From Pseudomonadota bacterium (lineage in GTDB: Bacteria; Pseudomonadota; Alphaproteobacteria; Caulobacterales; Caulobacteraceae), in NCBI GenBank assembly GCA_023456105.1, contig JAEYAO010000032.1:4197-68196 (forward strand): a stretch of DNA of 64,000 nucleotides, in the 5' to 3' direction. The position numbers and the translations under genes were made by a program. Shown one piece after another: positions 1 through 8,006 of the stretch (position 1 is its first letter; each line of letters opens with the position of its first letter). The notes beneath the pieces were generated by a model. It made no database searches. It saw nothing but the letters and a program-made list of their open reading frames with translations, and was not told where the DNA came from.

Positions 1-460
1 GCCTTCGCCGCGAATGTCCCTCATGGGCGCCCTGGTCGCCACGACCCTGCTGCTGACGCTCATGCAGATCGGCGCCGACGACCGGGTCATCGTGGCGGCG
101 GCCGGTCCCTTCATCCTGTCGCTCGCCCTGTTGGCCAAGGCTCCGGTCCGGACCTTCCTGTCTCACCCCGTCCTTCTGTTCGCCGGCGAAGCGTCGTTCG
201 CCCTCTATCTCGTCCACATCCCCATCCTGATGGTGTGGCGCAATGCGGCGCAGGCGTTCTCCGGCTGGGGTGCGGACTATCGAATGGGCCTGGTCGAACT
301 GGCCGCCATGCTTGTGTTGACGCTCGCCGCCGCGGCCGCCATCCATGTCTTCGTCGAGCAGCCTGGCCGACGGTGGTTGCGGGCGCGGCTGGCGCCGCAG
401 CGCGCCGACCCTGTCGAGGCGCAGCGATCCGTCCACAGCGATCAGGGAGAACCCTTTTGA
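1..460 (+). CDS. Acyltransferase 3 family membrane protein, C-terminal part (cut by window edge)
   Basis: The frame is open from the first bases of the window and ends at the TGA at 458-460, so only about the last 150 residues are present. Three to four hydrophobic segments are separated by short loops. The stretch ALYLVHIPILMVW followed by a last helix and FVEQPGRRWL matches the end of acyltransferase-3 (OafA/YrhL type) membrane proteins, which O-acylate surface glycans. The internal ATG at 14 is probably not the start, because the frame continues upstream. The stop overlaps the TTG start of the next gene, so the two are probably co-transcribed. The substrate cannot be told. Confidence 0.75.
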   Translation, partial: PSPRMSLMGALVATTLLLTLMQIGADDRVIVAAAGPFILSLALLAKAPVRTFLSHPVLLFAGEASFALYLVHIPILMVWRNAAQAFSGWGADYRMGLVELAAMLVLTLAAAAAIHVFVEQPGRRWLRARLAPQRADPVEAQRSVHSDQGEPF

Positions 461-933
461 ATCCCGCCAATCTGAACCGTCGTCTACTCATGGGCGCGGC
501 CGTCTTCATCGGCATGGGCGGGTCCGCCTGCGCCCAGACCCGTCCGTCCAGAAACCTCACGGTCTTCAAGACGCCCACCTGCGCCTGCTGCGACGCCTGG
601 ATCGCGCACATGCGCCAGGCGGGCTTCACCACCACCATCACCGTCCTTCCAAGCCTTCAATCGGTCCGGAGCAGCCGGGGCATGCCGGACGCGCTCGCCT
701 CCTGTCATACCGGTCTGATCGATGGCTATCTGGTCGAGGGTCATGTGCCGGCCCCGGACGTCATTCGACTGCTGACCGAGAGACCGGCGGCGGTGGGCGT
801 CGCGGTCCCGGGCATGCCGCTCGGTTCGCCCGGCATGGAGACGCCGCAGGGGCGCAAGGAGCCCTACGACACCCTGCTGGTGCTTCGCTCGGGCGCGACC
901 CGCGTGTTCGCCCGCCACAACCCGCCGGCCTGA
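457..933 (+). CDS. DUF411 domain protein, predicted periplasmic metal-binding protein
   Basis: The product has 158 residues. The N-terminus carries two arginines before a hydrophobic stretch (NRRLLMGAAVFIG), suggesting export, possibly by Tat, with cleavage after ACAQ. The mature part has the DUF411 signature: VFKTPTCACCDAW with a C-x-C-C cluster, then CHTG and VEGHVP, and a conserved GMPLGSPGME segment. DUF411 proteins are found in copper and heavy-metal resistance loci and are thought to bind metal. I chose TTG 457 because AGGGAG lies 6-7 nt upstream and it overlaps the previous stop; ATG 490 is the alternative. The location beside copper genes supports a metal role (inference). Confidence 0.8.
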   Translation: MNPANLNRRLLMGAAVFIGMGGSACAQTRPSRNLTVFKTPTCACCDAWIAHMRQAGFTTTITVLPSLQSVRSSRGMPDALASCHTGLIDGYLVEGHVPAPDVIRLLTERPAAVGVAVPGMPLGSPGMETPQGRKEPYDTLLVLRSGATRVFARHNPPA

Positions 934-982
934 CGCAGATCGCGCTCAGCCCGTTCAGATCACCCACAATCCGGAGTTCGCC

Positions 983-1474
983 ATGTCCCGCACCTCTCTC
1001 GCCCTCGTCCTGTCGCTCGCCGTTCTTTCGGCGACACCCGCCTTCGCCCAGGACCACGCCCACGGGCATGCCCAAGCCGCCGGCTCGGTCGCCGCGGAAG
1101 CTGCGGACGCGGCGGCGGCCGTCGACGCCTTTCACGTCGCCCTGAAGGCCGGCGACACGAACGTCGCCCTGGCAATTATGGCGCCGGATGTGATGATCTT
1201 CGAGGAGGGTGGCGCGGAGCGATCGCGCGACGAGTATGCGTCCCATCACCTGGGCTCGGACGCCGCCTTCGCCGCCGCCTCTGAAGCGACGGTGACGCGC
1301 AGATCGGGATGGGCCGACGGGGACATCGCCTGGATCACCAGCGAAGGCCGCACCACGGGCCAATTCAACGGCCGCGCCGTAGACCGCCTGACGACCGAAA
1401 CCATGGTCCTCAAACGCCATGCCGACGGCTGGCGCATCCACCACATTCACTGGTCGTCGCGCGCGCCCGGCTGA
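983..1474 (+). CDS. Secreted SnoaL/NTF2-like (DUF4440-type) protein
   Basis: The product has 163 residues with a clear signal peptide (LALVLSLAVLSATPAFA, cleavage before QDHAHGH). The mature N-terminus is His-rich (DHAHGHAQ), which could bind metal. The rest has the cone-fold pattern of the SnoaL/NTF2 superfamily: VDAFHVALKAGD, the APDVMIFEEGG strand pair, ending in KRHADGWRIHHIHWSSR, typical of DUF4440 proteins. A GGAG lies upstream of the ATG. The catalytic activity, if any, is unknown. It sits between DUF411 and the copper genes on the same strand as DUF411. Confidence 0.75.
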   Translation: MSRTSLALVLSLAVLSATPAFAQDHAHGHAQAAGSVAAEAADAAAAVDAFHVALKAGDTNVALAIMAPDVMIFEEGGAERSRDEYASHHLGSDAAFAAASEATVTRRSGWADGDIAWITSEGRTTGQFNGRAVDRLTTETMVLKRHADGWRIHHIHWSSRAPG

Positions 1475-1572
1475 CGCTCAGGCCCGCGCCAGCGGGTCGC
1501 CGGCCCTGCGACGTCGGTGAGGAACATCGGGAAGACGCCCGCCCTCGCGGGCGGGCGTCCCCGATAATACGA

Positions 1573-1728
1573 TCAGCAGCAGGTGCAGGCTTCCGCGCAG
1601 GCTGCGATAGCGTCGCAGCAAGCGCATACGGCCTGCGCCACGGCGTCCGGCGCGGCCGCGAAGGCGGCTGAACCGGAAGCCAGCAGCACCAGGGCTGCGA
1701 GGGTGAGAGTGCGTTTCGTGGTTTTGAT
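1573..1728 (-). CDS. Small exported Cys-rich peptide (51 codons) with a non-standard start
   Basis: The frame encodes a lysine/arginine n-region, a hydrophobic core (LTLAALVLLASGSAAFA) and a 27-residue mature part with seven cysteines near its end (VCACCDAIAACAEACTCC, then TGA). The signal peptide is convincing and the Cys cluster looks metal-binding. No ATG, GTG or TTG exists between the upstream in-frame TGA and the signal core; the frame begins ATC AAA ACC ACG AAA, so ATC stands where ATG would be expected. Either ATC is used, the gene is inactivated by one base change, or there is a sequence error. It lies among copper genes, so a copper-binding role is plausible (inference). Confidence 0.5.
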   Translation of the reverse strand: MKTTKRTLTLAALVLLASGSAAFAAAPDAVAQAVCACCDAIAACAEACTCC

Positions 1729-1767
1729 CTCTGTTTGATTGAATGAGTCCGGTCATCTTCAACAGGA

Positions 1768-2100
1768 TCAGCGTCGTGGGGGCGGGTCGTCCGCCTCCAC
1801 GGTGAAATCGGCATGCCGCGCATCAAGGGATGGATAGAGGACAGACGCATAGACCCGTGCGGGGGTGGATTCACCGCCTTGGGGGACAAGGCCCTGGCAG
1901 ATGGCCAGACACGCCTTATGGCACGAGATCCTGACGGTCTTCGGCTCGCACGGGACGCCGTCGCCGCTCATCGACATGGACGCCATATCCTGATCGACCG
2001 GAGCTTCGCAGGCGATCGAAGCGGTGGACATGAACAGCACGGCAAACGCCGCGAGCAGCGCGGTCGTCAGTCGGAGGAGGTCATGACGCAGGAACGGCAT
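1768..2100 (-). CDS. Exported hypothetical protein with four cysteines
   Basis: The product has 110 residues from the ATG at 2100. The signal peptide is LLRLTTALLAAFAVLFMSTASIA, followed by CEAPVDQDMASMSMSGDG, a Met-rich stretch of the sort seen in copper-handling proteins, and then CEPKTVRISCHKACLAICQ. A start at 2151 would add 17 residues and give a longer charged n-region; it lies 11 nt after copD, and both starts have weak ribosome-binding sites. It follows copC-copD on the same strand and is probably the third gene of that operon. I do not recognise the family; the position and Met/Cys content suggest periplasmic copper binding. Confidence 0.6.
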   Translation of the reverse strand: MPFLRHDLLRLTTALLAAFAVLFMSTASIACEAPVDQDMASMSMSGDGVPCEPKTVRISCHKACLAICQGLVPQGGESTPARVYASVLYPSLDARHADFTVEADDPPPRR

Positions 2101-2162
2101 TGTCTGATCATACTTCAACGGTCGGCGGAGCGACGATCTCATTTTGATCATCGCAATCGAGC

Positions 2163-3077
2163 CTACAGAGACGCCGGGGGCGGCAGGGTTCCCATGACCG
2201 CCACGACGCCAATCAGGGCGAGTCCCAGACCCGTTTCGATCAACAGGCTGCGCCGGAGCGCGCTCATGGCGGCGACGGAGGGTTGGCCCGTCTCCAGCGC
2301 ATAGCCCAGTGTCGGCGTCAGCCGGAACCGGTTGCTCGCCGCCAGCGCAAGCATCAAACCGAAGAGGACGAGCTTGGCGACCAGAAGCTGGCCGTAGAGG
2401 TTGCCCGCGATCGACGCCACGCGCTCGGGACCGATCAGGAACCAGCTGTTCACGAGACCGGTCAGCACCAGCAACAGGACCGCGAGCGTTCCAAGGCCGG
2501 CGAAGCCATGCAGGGCGCGATGGATTGCAAAGTCGTCCGGACCGGCTCGGCGCAGAAGCAGGGCCGTCAACGCCGCCAGGGCGCCCAGCCACAAGGCCGC
2601 TGCCACCGCGTGAATGATGTTGGCGACAAGATGGATGGGCCCGCCCGGACCCTCGGTGGCCGCGCCGTGACCCGTCCATGCGAAGCTGGCGGCCACGATC
2701 AGACCCAAGGCGGCCGTCACGCTCCAGAGCGCGCGACCGGGTTTCAGGGCGACCAAGGCGACAAGCCCAAGCAAGGCGGCGGCGGCCCGCACGACCATCG
2801 CCATGCCCAGGGCTGTGCCGGTGACCATAAAGGACAGAGACGCGGGTTTCACGGCTTCGCTCAGCGACCCCGCCATGACGGCAGTCTGGGCCACCAGGGC
2901 GGCGAGCGAGCCGAGCGCGACGATGATCGCCGCGAGGCGCAATGTCGGTCGCGACCATTCCAGGTTCGGCGCGTCGGCGTATTTAAAGCTGTAGAGAAGG
3001 AACAGCGGCGCGCCGAGAAGGACGACGCCGCCGCCGTATTGAAGCCAACGAAGCGCGATGACCGCGACTTCCAGCAC
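2163..3077 (-). CDS. copD: Copper resistance protein CopD-type membrane protein
   Basis: The product has 304 residues and about eight predicted membrane helices. The opening (ALRWLQYGGGVVLLGAPLFL) and the conserved histidines in the middle (WTGHGAATEG, HLVANIIHAVAAALWLG, then RFAGLGTLAVLLLVLTGLVN-like helices) match the CopD domain. CopD is an inner-membrane protein that works with periplasmic CopC in copper uptake or delivery. It starts 4 nt after the copC stop codon, so the two form one transcription unit. Confidence 0.9.
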   Translation of the reverse strand: MLEVAVIALRWLQYGGGVVLLGAPLFLLYSFKYADAPNLEWSRPTLRLAAIIVALGSLAALVAQTAVMAGSLSEAVKPASLSFMVTGTALGMAMVVRAAAALLGLVALVALKPGRALWSVTAALGLIVAASFAWTGHGAATEGPGGPIHLVANIIHAVAAALWLGALAALTALLLRRAGPDDFAIHRALHGFAGLGTLAVLLLVLTGLVNSWFLIGPERVASIAGNLYGQLLVAKLVLFGLMLALAASNRFRLTPTLGYALETGQPSVAAMSALRRSLLIETGLGLALIGVVAVMGTLPPPASL

Positions 3078-3081
3078 GGCG

Positions 3082-3444
3082 TCAGCGCACCGTGAAGGTG
3101 TAGGATCCCGTCATGCGGTGGCCGTCGCTCGAGGCGATACGCCAGTCGACACGGTAGGCGCCGGCGGCCAGCGGGCGAGCCAGCGCGCCCGTGAGGGTCC
3201 TGCCGTCCTCGGCGACCGAGGTGCGGATCGCGATCTTCTCCTCCGCCGCATTGACGACGTCGAAGCCGGAAAAGGCGGGAACGCTGCGTTCGCTGAAGGT
3301 CAGGGTCAGCGTCCGGGTCGCGGCCACGGTGGAGTCGGGCGCCGGGGTGGCGCTGACCAGGCGAGCGTGGGCCGCCGCCGGTCCGGCGGCGAAGGCCACG
3401 ACCGCCGCGACGGCGATGAAGGGTGCGGGGTTGAAGTAACGCAT
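3082..3444 (-). CDS. copC: Periplasmic copper-binding protein CopC
   Basis: The product has 120 residues. A signal peptide ends in FAAGPAAA, leaving HARLVSATPAPDS at the mature N-terminus; the first histidine is the usual Cu(II) ligand of CopC. The C-terminal SSDGHRMTGSYTFTVR motif, with the second ligand histidine, is typical. The middle has the beta-sandwich pattern of the family (LTLTFSERSVPAFSGFDV). I chose ATG 3444 over an upstream ATG at 3498 because GGAG precedes it at the right distance and the signal peptide then has normal length. Confidence 0.92.
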   Translation of the reverse strand: MRYFNPAPFIAVAAVVAFAAGPAAAHARLVSATPAPDSTVAATRTLTLTFSERSVPAFSGFDVVNAAEEKIAIRTSVAEDGRTLTGALARPLAAGAYRVDWRIASSDGHRMTGSYTFTVR

Positions 3445-3561
3445 ACTCAGTCTCCAGACGTTTGGCCGGTCCCGGCCTTCTGCTTCTCTACGCGCCACAC
3501 GACCGCGTCCCTCATGAAGAGGAAGCGGGGGGCGGCTGAGGCCTTCCCCCGCACGCCGGGG

Positions 3562-4056
3562 TCAGCGGCGACGCTTCTCGAGGAGCGCCTGCATCTGGGC
3601 GATCTCCTCCTGTTGACCACGCACGATGCCGTCGCACAGGGCGATGATCTCCGGATCGGTCAGGGAGGCTTGCTCGCACATCAACACAGCCCCGGAATGG
3701 TGCGGGATCATCGATCGCAGGAATTCGTCGTCGCCAACGAACGCCTGGGTGCGCATGCCGACGAAGCTGCCGACGAAGATCACGACGGCGACCGCTCCAA
3801 TGACCAGGTTCGTTTTGCGCGACGGGTACATGGACCGCATGAAGACGAGCATGAGGACCGCCATCGGCGCGACCATCATCAGGGTCATGTAGACGTTGTT
3901 CAAATTGAGATAGAAGTGACCGAGCGTGGCGATCATCGTGTACATGACCAGGTACATGATGACGAAATCGAGCGCCAACTCGAGGTACAGGCTCCGATAA
4001 GGGCCGAGTCCACGAGCGTTGCCTTGCCCGCCGTGGTCCATCTGTTGATGAGACAT
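3562..4056 (-). CDS. Membrane-anchored DUF305 protein
   Basis: The product has 164 residues. A His/Gln-rich start (MSHQQMDHGGQG) is followed by three hydrophobic segments (about residues 25-110) and then a C-terminal DUF305-type part with DDEFLRSMIPHHSGAVLMCEQA and IIALCDGIVRGQQEEIAQM. The MIPHH motif is the hallmark of DUF305 proteins, many of which lie in copper loci. ATG 4056 is preceded by AAGAGGA; an in-frame ATG at 4152 lacks such a site. It is downstream of copA on the same strand with a gap of about 150 bases. Confidence 0.82.
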   Translation of the reverse strand: MSHQQMDHGGQGNARGLGPYRSLYLELALDFVIMYLVMYTMIATLGHFYLNLNNVYMTLMMVAPMAVLMLVFMRSMYPSRKTNLVIGAVAVVIFVGSFVGMRTQAFVGDDEFLRSMIPHHSGAVLMCEQASLTDPEIIALCDGIVRGQQEEIAQMQALLEKRRR

Positions 4057-4203
4057 CGTCCGTATCCTCTTCAGAAATTTCAGTTCGTCTTCGCCTGCCG
4101 CTGCGAAAGCCTGGAGACTGCGGTCAGCGTCTGAATCAATCCGGCCCGTCACAGCCGGTTCCTCCCTTGGGTGGGTGGGCGGACTGTTGATTGCCTATCC
4201 TGG

Positions 4204-6558
4204 CTAAAGCCTCACCGCGCGCAGTCTCAGCGCATTGCCGATGACGCTGACCGAGGAGAGCGCCATTGCGAGCGCCGCAAGGGCAGGCGAGAGAAGCCAG
4301 CCGAAGACGGGATAAAGCAGGCCAGCCGCCACGGGGATGCCAAGGGCGTTGTAGCCGAAGGCGAAAACGAGGTTTTGGCGGATGTTGCCCATCACCGCGC
4401 GGGACAGACGCCGTGCGCGCACGATGCCTTGCAGATCTCCGCCCAGCAGGGTGACGCCGGCGCTTTCGATGGCGACGTCCGAACCCGCCCCCATGGCGAC
4501 GCCGACATCGGCTGCGGCGAGGGCAGGGGCATCGTTGACGCCATCCCCCGCCATGGCGACGATCCGACCCTGCGAACGAAGCTGTTGAACCACAGACGCC
4601 TTATCCTGCGGCAAAACCTCCGCCTGGACTTCGTCGATGCCGAGGCGCCGCGCGACCGCTTCGGCCGTCGTCCGGTTGTCCCCGGTCATCATCACCAGCC
4701 GCAGGCCGGCCGCTTTCAGCGCGAGGATCGCAGCCGGCGTGGTGGCCTTGATGGGATCGGCGATGCCGATGACCCCGGCCGCCTTTCCGTCGATCGCCAC
4801 GAATATGGCGGTGGCGCCGTCGTGGCGAAGGGCCTCCGCCTTCGGCTCCAGCGCGGAGACGTCGATCGAAAGCTCGCCGAGAAAACGGGTGTTGCCCAGG
4901 GCGACCTGGTGGCCCTCAATCGTCCCGCGAACGCCGCGACCGACCGGGCTGTCGAAGTCCGCGGCCTCGGTAAGGGGGATGTCCCGGTCCTTGGCTGCCC
5001 GGACGATTGCGTCGGCCAACGGATGTTCGCTGCCCCGCTCGAGGCTGGCCGAAAGACGCAGGATGTCCGTTTCCACGAAGCCGAGGGCGGGCAGGATCGC
5101 CGTCACCGACGGACGGCCCTCCGTCAGGGTGCCGGTCTTGTCCAGAACGAGAGTGTCGACCTTCTCGAAGCGTTCGAGCGCCTCGGCGTTCTTGATCAGG
5201 ACGCCGGCGTGGGCGCCACGTCCCACCCCGACCATGATCGAGATCGGCGTCGCCAGACCCAACGCACAGGGACAGGCGATGATGAGCACCGAAACGGCGG
5301 CGACCAGGGCGTAGGACAAACGGGGCTCGGGACCGACCAGGCCCCAGACGACGGCGGCGAGCAGGGCGATCGCGATCACCGTGGGAACGAACCATCCGGA
5401 GACCGTATCGGCCAGCCGCTGGATCGGGGCGCGACTGCGCTGGGCCTGGGCCACCATCTGGACGATCTGCGCCAGCAGGGTGTCGGCGCCCACCTTGTCG
5501 GCGCGCATGATGAAGGATCCGGTCTTGTTGAGCGCGCCGGCCACGACGCGGTCGCCGACATCCTTGGTCACCGGCATGGACTCGCCGGTCACCATGGATT
5601 CGTCGACAGCGACCCGACCCTCCAGGAGTTCGCCATCGACCGGGATCTTCTCTCCGGGCCTTACCCGCAGGCGGTCGCTGACGGCGATCTGGTCAAGCGA
5701 GACATCTTCATCGATGCCGTCCGCCCGGATTCGGCGCGCGGTCTTGGGCGTGAGGTCCAGCAGGGCGCGGATCGCGCCCGACGTCTGTTCGCGGGCGCGC
5801 AGTTCCAGAATCTGCCCAACGAGGACCAGCACGGTGATGACCGCCGCCGCCTCGAAATACACCGGCGCACTGCCGTCGGCCTTCAGGAAGGCGGGCGGGA
5901 ACAGGGTTGGCGCGACGACGGCCACGACGCTGTAAAGCCATGCCACGCCGACCCCCATGGCGATCAGGGTGAACATATTCAGCCGCCGGGTGCGCAGCGA
6001 TGTCCAGCCGCGCTCGAAGAAGGGCCAGCCGCACCAGAGAACCACGGGGGTCGCCAAAGCGAATTGGATCCAGTTCGACATCTGGCCCGGGATGAACATG
6101 TGGAGATTGGCCAGGTGTCCGCCCATTTCCAGGGCGAAGACCGGCAGGGTCAGGACCAGACCGACCCAGAAGCGTCTGGTGAAGTCGATCAGCTCGTGGT
6201 TGGGCGGGGCCTCCGCCGTGACCGTCTCCGGCTCAAGCGCCATGCCGCAGATCGGGCAGGAGCCTGGGCCTTCCTGCCGGATCTCGGGGTGCATCGGGCA
6301 GGTGTAGATGGCGCCGGGAACGGCCGGCTCGGCCTCCACGGGAGGGTTCAGGTAACGCATCGGATCGCCGATGAATTTGGTCCGGCACCCCGCCGAGCAG
6401 AAGAAATAGTCCTGACCGTCATGACTGGCTCGGTGAGCGGTGGCCGTCGGATCGACCGACATGCCGCAGACGGGATCCTTGACCGTTGCCGCGCCATCCG
6501 AGGCCTTCGCCCCGTAGCAGGCGTGACCCGAGGCATGATTGTGAGGATGCGTGGACAT
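4204..6558 (-). CDS. copA: Copper-translocating P1B-type ATPase with YHS and heavy-metal-binding N-terminal domains
   Basis: The product has 784 residues. The N-terminus is His-rich, followed by a YHS domain (DPVCGMSVDP, CSAGCRTKF) and a heavy-metal-binding segment (YTCPMHPEI, CPICGMAL). Eight helices follow in the usual P1B order, with the CPCALG metal channel motif near residue 430, the phosphorylation site DKTGTLT near 475, the SEHPLA motif, and GDGVNDAP. It pumps Cu(I) out of the cytoplasm using ATP. ATG 6558 has GGAGAGA 6 nt upstream. The gene is divergent from csoR, and the shared 100-bp region holds two CsoR-like operators, so copper-induced expression is expected. No classical HMA domain is seen; the YHS/HMBD pair takes its place. 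Confidence 0.95.
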   Translation of the reverse strand: MSTHPHNHASGHACYGAKASDGAATVKDPVCGMSVDPTATAHRASHDGQDYFFCSAGCRTKFIGDPMRYLNPPVEAEPAVPGAIYTCPMHPEIRQEGPGSCPICGMALEPETVTAEAPPNHELIDFTRRFWVGLVLTLPVFALEMGGHLANLHMFIPGQMSNWIQFALATPVVLWCGWPFFERGWTSLRTRRLNMFTLIAMGVGVAWLYSVVAVVAPTLFPPAFLKADGSAPVYFEAAAVITVLVLVGQILELRAREQTSGAIRALLDLTPKTARRIRADGIDEDVSLDQIAVSDRLRVRPGEKIPVDGELLEGRVAVDESMVTGESMPVTKDVGDRVVAGALNKTGSFIMRADKVGADTLLAQIVQMVAQAQRSRAPIQRLADTVSGWFVPTVIAIALLAAVVWGLVGPEPRLSYALVAAVSVLIIACPCALGLATPISIMVGVGRGAHAGVLIKNAEALERFEKVDTLVLDKTGTLTEGRPSVTAILPALGFVETDILRLSASLERGSEHPLADAIVRAAKDRDIPLTEAADFDSPVGRGVRGTIEGHQVALGNTRFLGELSIDVSALEPKAEALRHDGATAIFVAIDGKAAGVIGIADPIKATTPAAILALKAAGLRLVMMTGDNRTTAEAVARRLGIDEVQAEVLPQDKASVVQQLRSQGRIVAMAGDGVNDAPALAAADVGVAMGAGSDVAIESAGVTLLGGDLQGIVRARRLSRAVMGNIRQNLVFAFGYNALGIPVAAGLLYPVFGWLLSPALAALAMALSSVSVIGNALRLRAVRL

Positions 6559-6590
6559 GTCGCTCTCTCCGGCTGACCGAAGAGCTAACA

Positions 6591-6634
6591 TATACCCATG
6601 CGGGGTATATCGCAAGATACCCGTCTGGGGTATA
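6591..6634. promoter_or_regulatory. Two CsoR-type operators in the copA-csoR intergenic region
   Basis: Two palindromes of the form ATACCC-N5-GGGTAT lie at 6591-6609 (spacer ATGCG) and 6616-6634 (spacer GTCTG), with centres 25 bp apart. This is the known shape of CsoR/RcnR-family operators, which contain a G/C tract flanked by TA-rich ends. They sit between the divergent starts of copA and csoR and can control both. Confidence 0.85.
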
Positions 6635-6660
6635 TGGGGGTGCTCAGGAGAACAGGCCCC

Positions 6661-6936
6661 ATGCAAACCGACACGAAACCCAAAGTCCTCAACAGGCTCA
6701 GCCGGATCGAAGGCCAGGTGCGGGGAATCTCCCGCATGGTTGAAGATGACCGGTATTGCGTCGACTTGCTGACCCAACTTCAGGCCGTTCGAGCCGCGCT
6801 CCATCGCGTGGAGACCGAAGTGCTACGGGATCACCTCGACCACTGCGTCATGGGCGCTATGACCGGCGACGATCCCGAGGATCGCAAGGCAAAGGCCGGC
6901 GAGCTGATCGAGCTCTTGGCGCGGGCCGGACGGTAG
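6661..6936 (+). CDS. csoR: CsoR/RcnR/FrmR-family metal-sensing repressor
   Basis: The product has 91 residues, all-helical, with the family hallmarks LNRLSRIEGQVRGISRMVE, then DDRYCVDLLTQLQAVRAAL and LRDHLDHCV. The Cys-His-Cys ligand set (YC, DH, HC) is that of copper sensors of the CsoR type. ATG 6661 has AGGAG 10 nt upstream; more distal ATGs fall inside the operators. The gene is divergent from copA, and the operators next to it indicate autoregulation. Copper binding should release the DNA and induce copA (family knowledge). Confidence 0.92.
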   Translation: MQTDTKPKVLNRLSRIEGQVRGISRMVEDDRYCVDLLTQLQAVRAALHRVETEVLRDHLDHCVMGAMTGDDPEDRKAKAGELIELLARAGR

Positions 6937-6994
6937 AGTTGGCGGAACGAATGGGCCCTCCTGGTCGCTAACGTCGGGATCCCAAGGAGCCGTC

Positions 6995-7420
6995 ATGAAA
7001 CGCATCAGCCTCGTCCTCGCCGCCTGCGCCTTGGCTACGGCCTGTTCCCCGCAAGCCGAAGAGCCCGCCGTAGCCGCGCCTGAGGCCCCCGCAGCGGCGG
7101 ACGCCCATGGCGGAATGGAGGGCGGCATGGCTGCGCCTGCGCCCGGCGACTCCGTCGCCACCCAAGGCTACAAGGCCTCGATGAACACGATGATGGAGGC
7201 GATGCCCGCCTTCACCGGGGACGCGGACATCAAGCTCATGAAGCAGATGCGAGGTCACCACGTCGCCGCCGTCTCGATGGCCCGTGTGGAGCTCGCGCAA
7301 GGCAAGGACGCCCAAGCGCGGAACCTGGCCCAGGAGGTGATCACGGCGCAGGAGCGCGAAATCACCCTGATCGACGCCTGGCTCGCCCAGAAGGGAGCGT
7401 CGGCGGCTCCCGCCGCCTGA
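6995..7420 (+). CDS. DUF305 lipoprotein
   Basis: The product has 141 residues. A lipoprotein signal (LVLAACALATACS) puts the modified Cys near residue 17. An Ala/Pro/Met-rich linker (HGGMEGGM) leads into a DUF305 domain: MNTMMEAMPAFTGDADIKLMKQMRGHHVAAVSMARVELAQG and a helix with AREREI-like QEREITLIDAW. The usual MIPHH motif is here MRGHH. AAGGAG precedes the ATG. It follows csoR and may belong to the copper response, as a periplasmic copper-binding partner (inference). Confidence 0.82.
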   Translation: MKRISLVLAACALATACSPQAEEPAVAAPEAPAAADAHGGMEGGMAAPAPGDSVATQGYKASMNTMMEAMPAFTGDADIKLMKQMRGHHVAAVSMARVELAQGKDAQARNLAQEVITAQEREITLIDAWLAQKGASAAPAA

Positions 7421-7636
7421 TCGCGAGATCAGCGCACCGCGTCCGGACCGACAGACGTGCGAAATCGGCCAACTGTCGACCTCGTGGCCAAAGTCCATGG
7501 TCTCGACGGAGAGTATAGCCCAGCGACCCTTAAACTCGGCTGTCGCTACTCTGCGATCTTTTAGGCGGCAGTCGTCAAAGATCAGGTCGTCACCGATGCC
7601 TGAACTGCCGCACCCGCAGACGAGCGGGCTTGAACA

Positions 7637-7670
7637 TTTCCATATTTCGACTAATTTGGAAATATGGAAA
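7637..7670. promoter_or_regulatory. ArsR operator overlapping the arsR start codon
   Basis: A perfect 12-bp inverted repeat, TTTCCATATTTC and its reverse complement, separated by 10 bp. The right arm (7659-7670) contains the ATG of arsR at 7664-7666. ArsR proteins bind dyads of this size, so this is the likely autoregulatory operator. Confidence 0.75.
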
Positions 7671-7999
7671 CCGAAGTTTCGATTCTCGCTCTCGCCGCCT
7701 TGGCGCAATCGACGCGGCTGGAGGCGTTTCGCCTCCTCGTGCGTCACGAACCCGATGGTCTGCCGGCCGGTGACATCTCCAACTATCTGGTGATCCCGGC
7801 CAACACCCTGTCGTCCCATCTCGGCGTCCTGACGCGCGCGGGGTTGATCAGGTCGGAGCGGCGCAGCCGGTCTATCATCTACCGGGCCGACCTGGATCGG
7901 CTTCGCGACCTGGTCCTCTTCCTGCTCAAGGACTGCTGCGGGGGCAGGGCGGACCTGTGCGAACCCCTGCTGGCTGAACTCGCGCCCTGTTGCCCCTAA
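7664..7999 (+). CDS. arsR: ArsR-family arsenite-responsive repressor
   Basis: The product has 111 residues with a winged helix: LAALAQSTRLEAFRLLVRHEPDGLPAGDISNYL, recognition helix region PANTLSSHLGVLTRAGLI, wing SERRSRSIIYRAD. The C-terminus has CC, C and CC clusters (DCCGGRADLC, APCCP) that can bind As(III). A TAA lies in frame 12 bases upstream of the ATG and no proper Shine-Dalgarno is visible, so the mRNA may be leaderless or nearly so. It is the first gene of the ars operon. Confidence 0.88.
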   Translation: METEVSILALAALAQSTRLEAFRLLVRHEPDGLPAGDISNYLVIPANTLSSHLGVLTRAGLIRSERRSRSIIYRADLDRLRDLVLFLLKDCCGGRADLCEPLLAELAPCCP

Positions 8000-8006
8000 G
8001 GATCCC

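Noticed and set aside
4171..6576. Very long open frame antisense to copA
   Set aside because: It has no motif, no ribosome site and the composition expected of a shadow of a GC-rich gene; copA is certain on the other strand.
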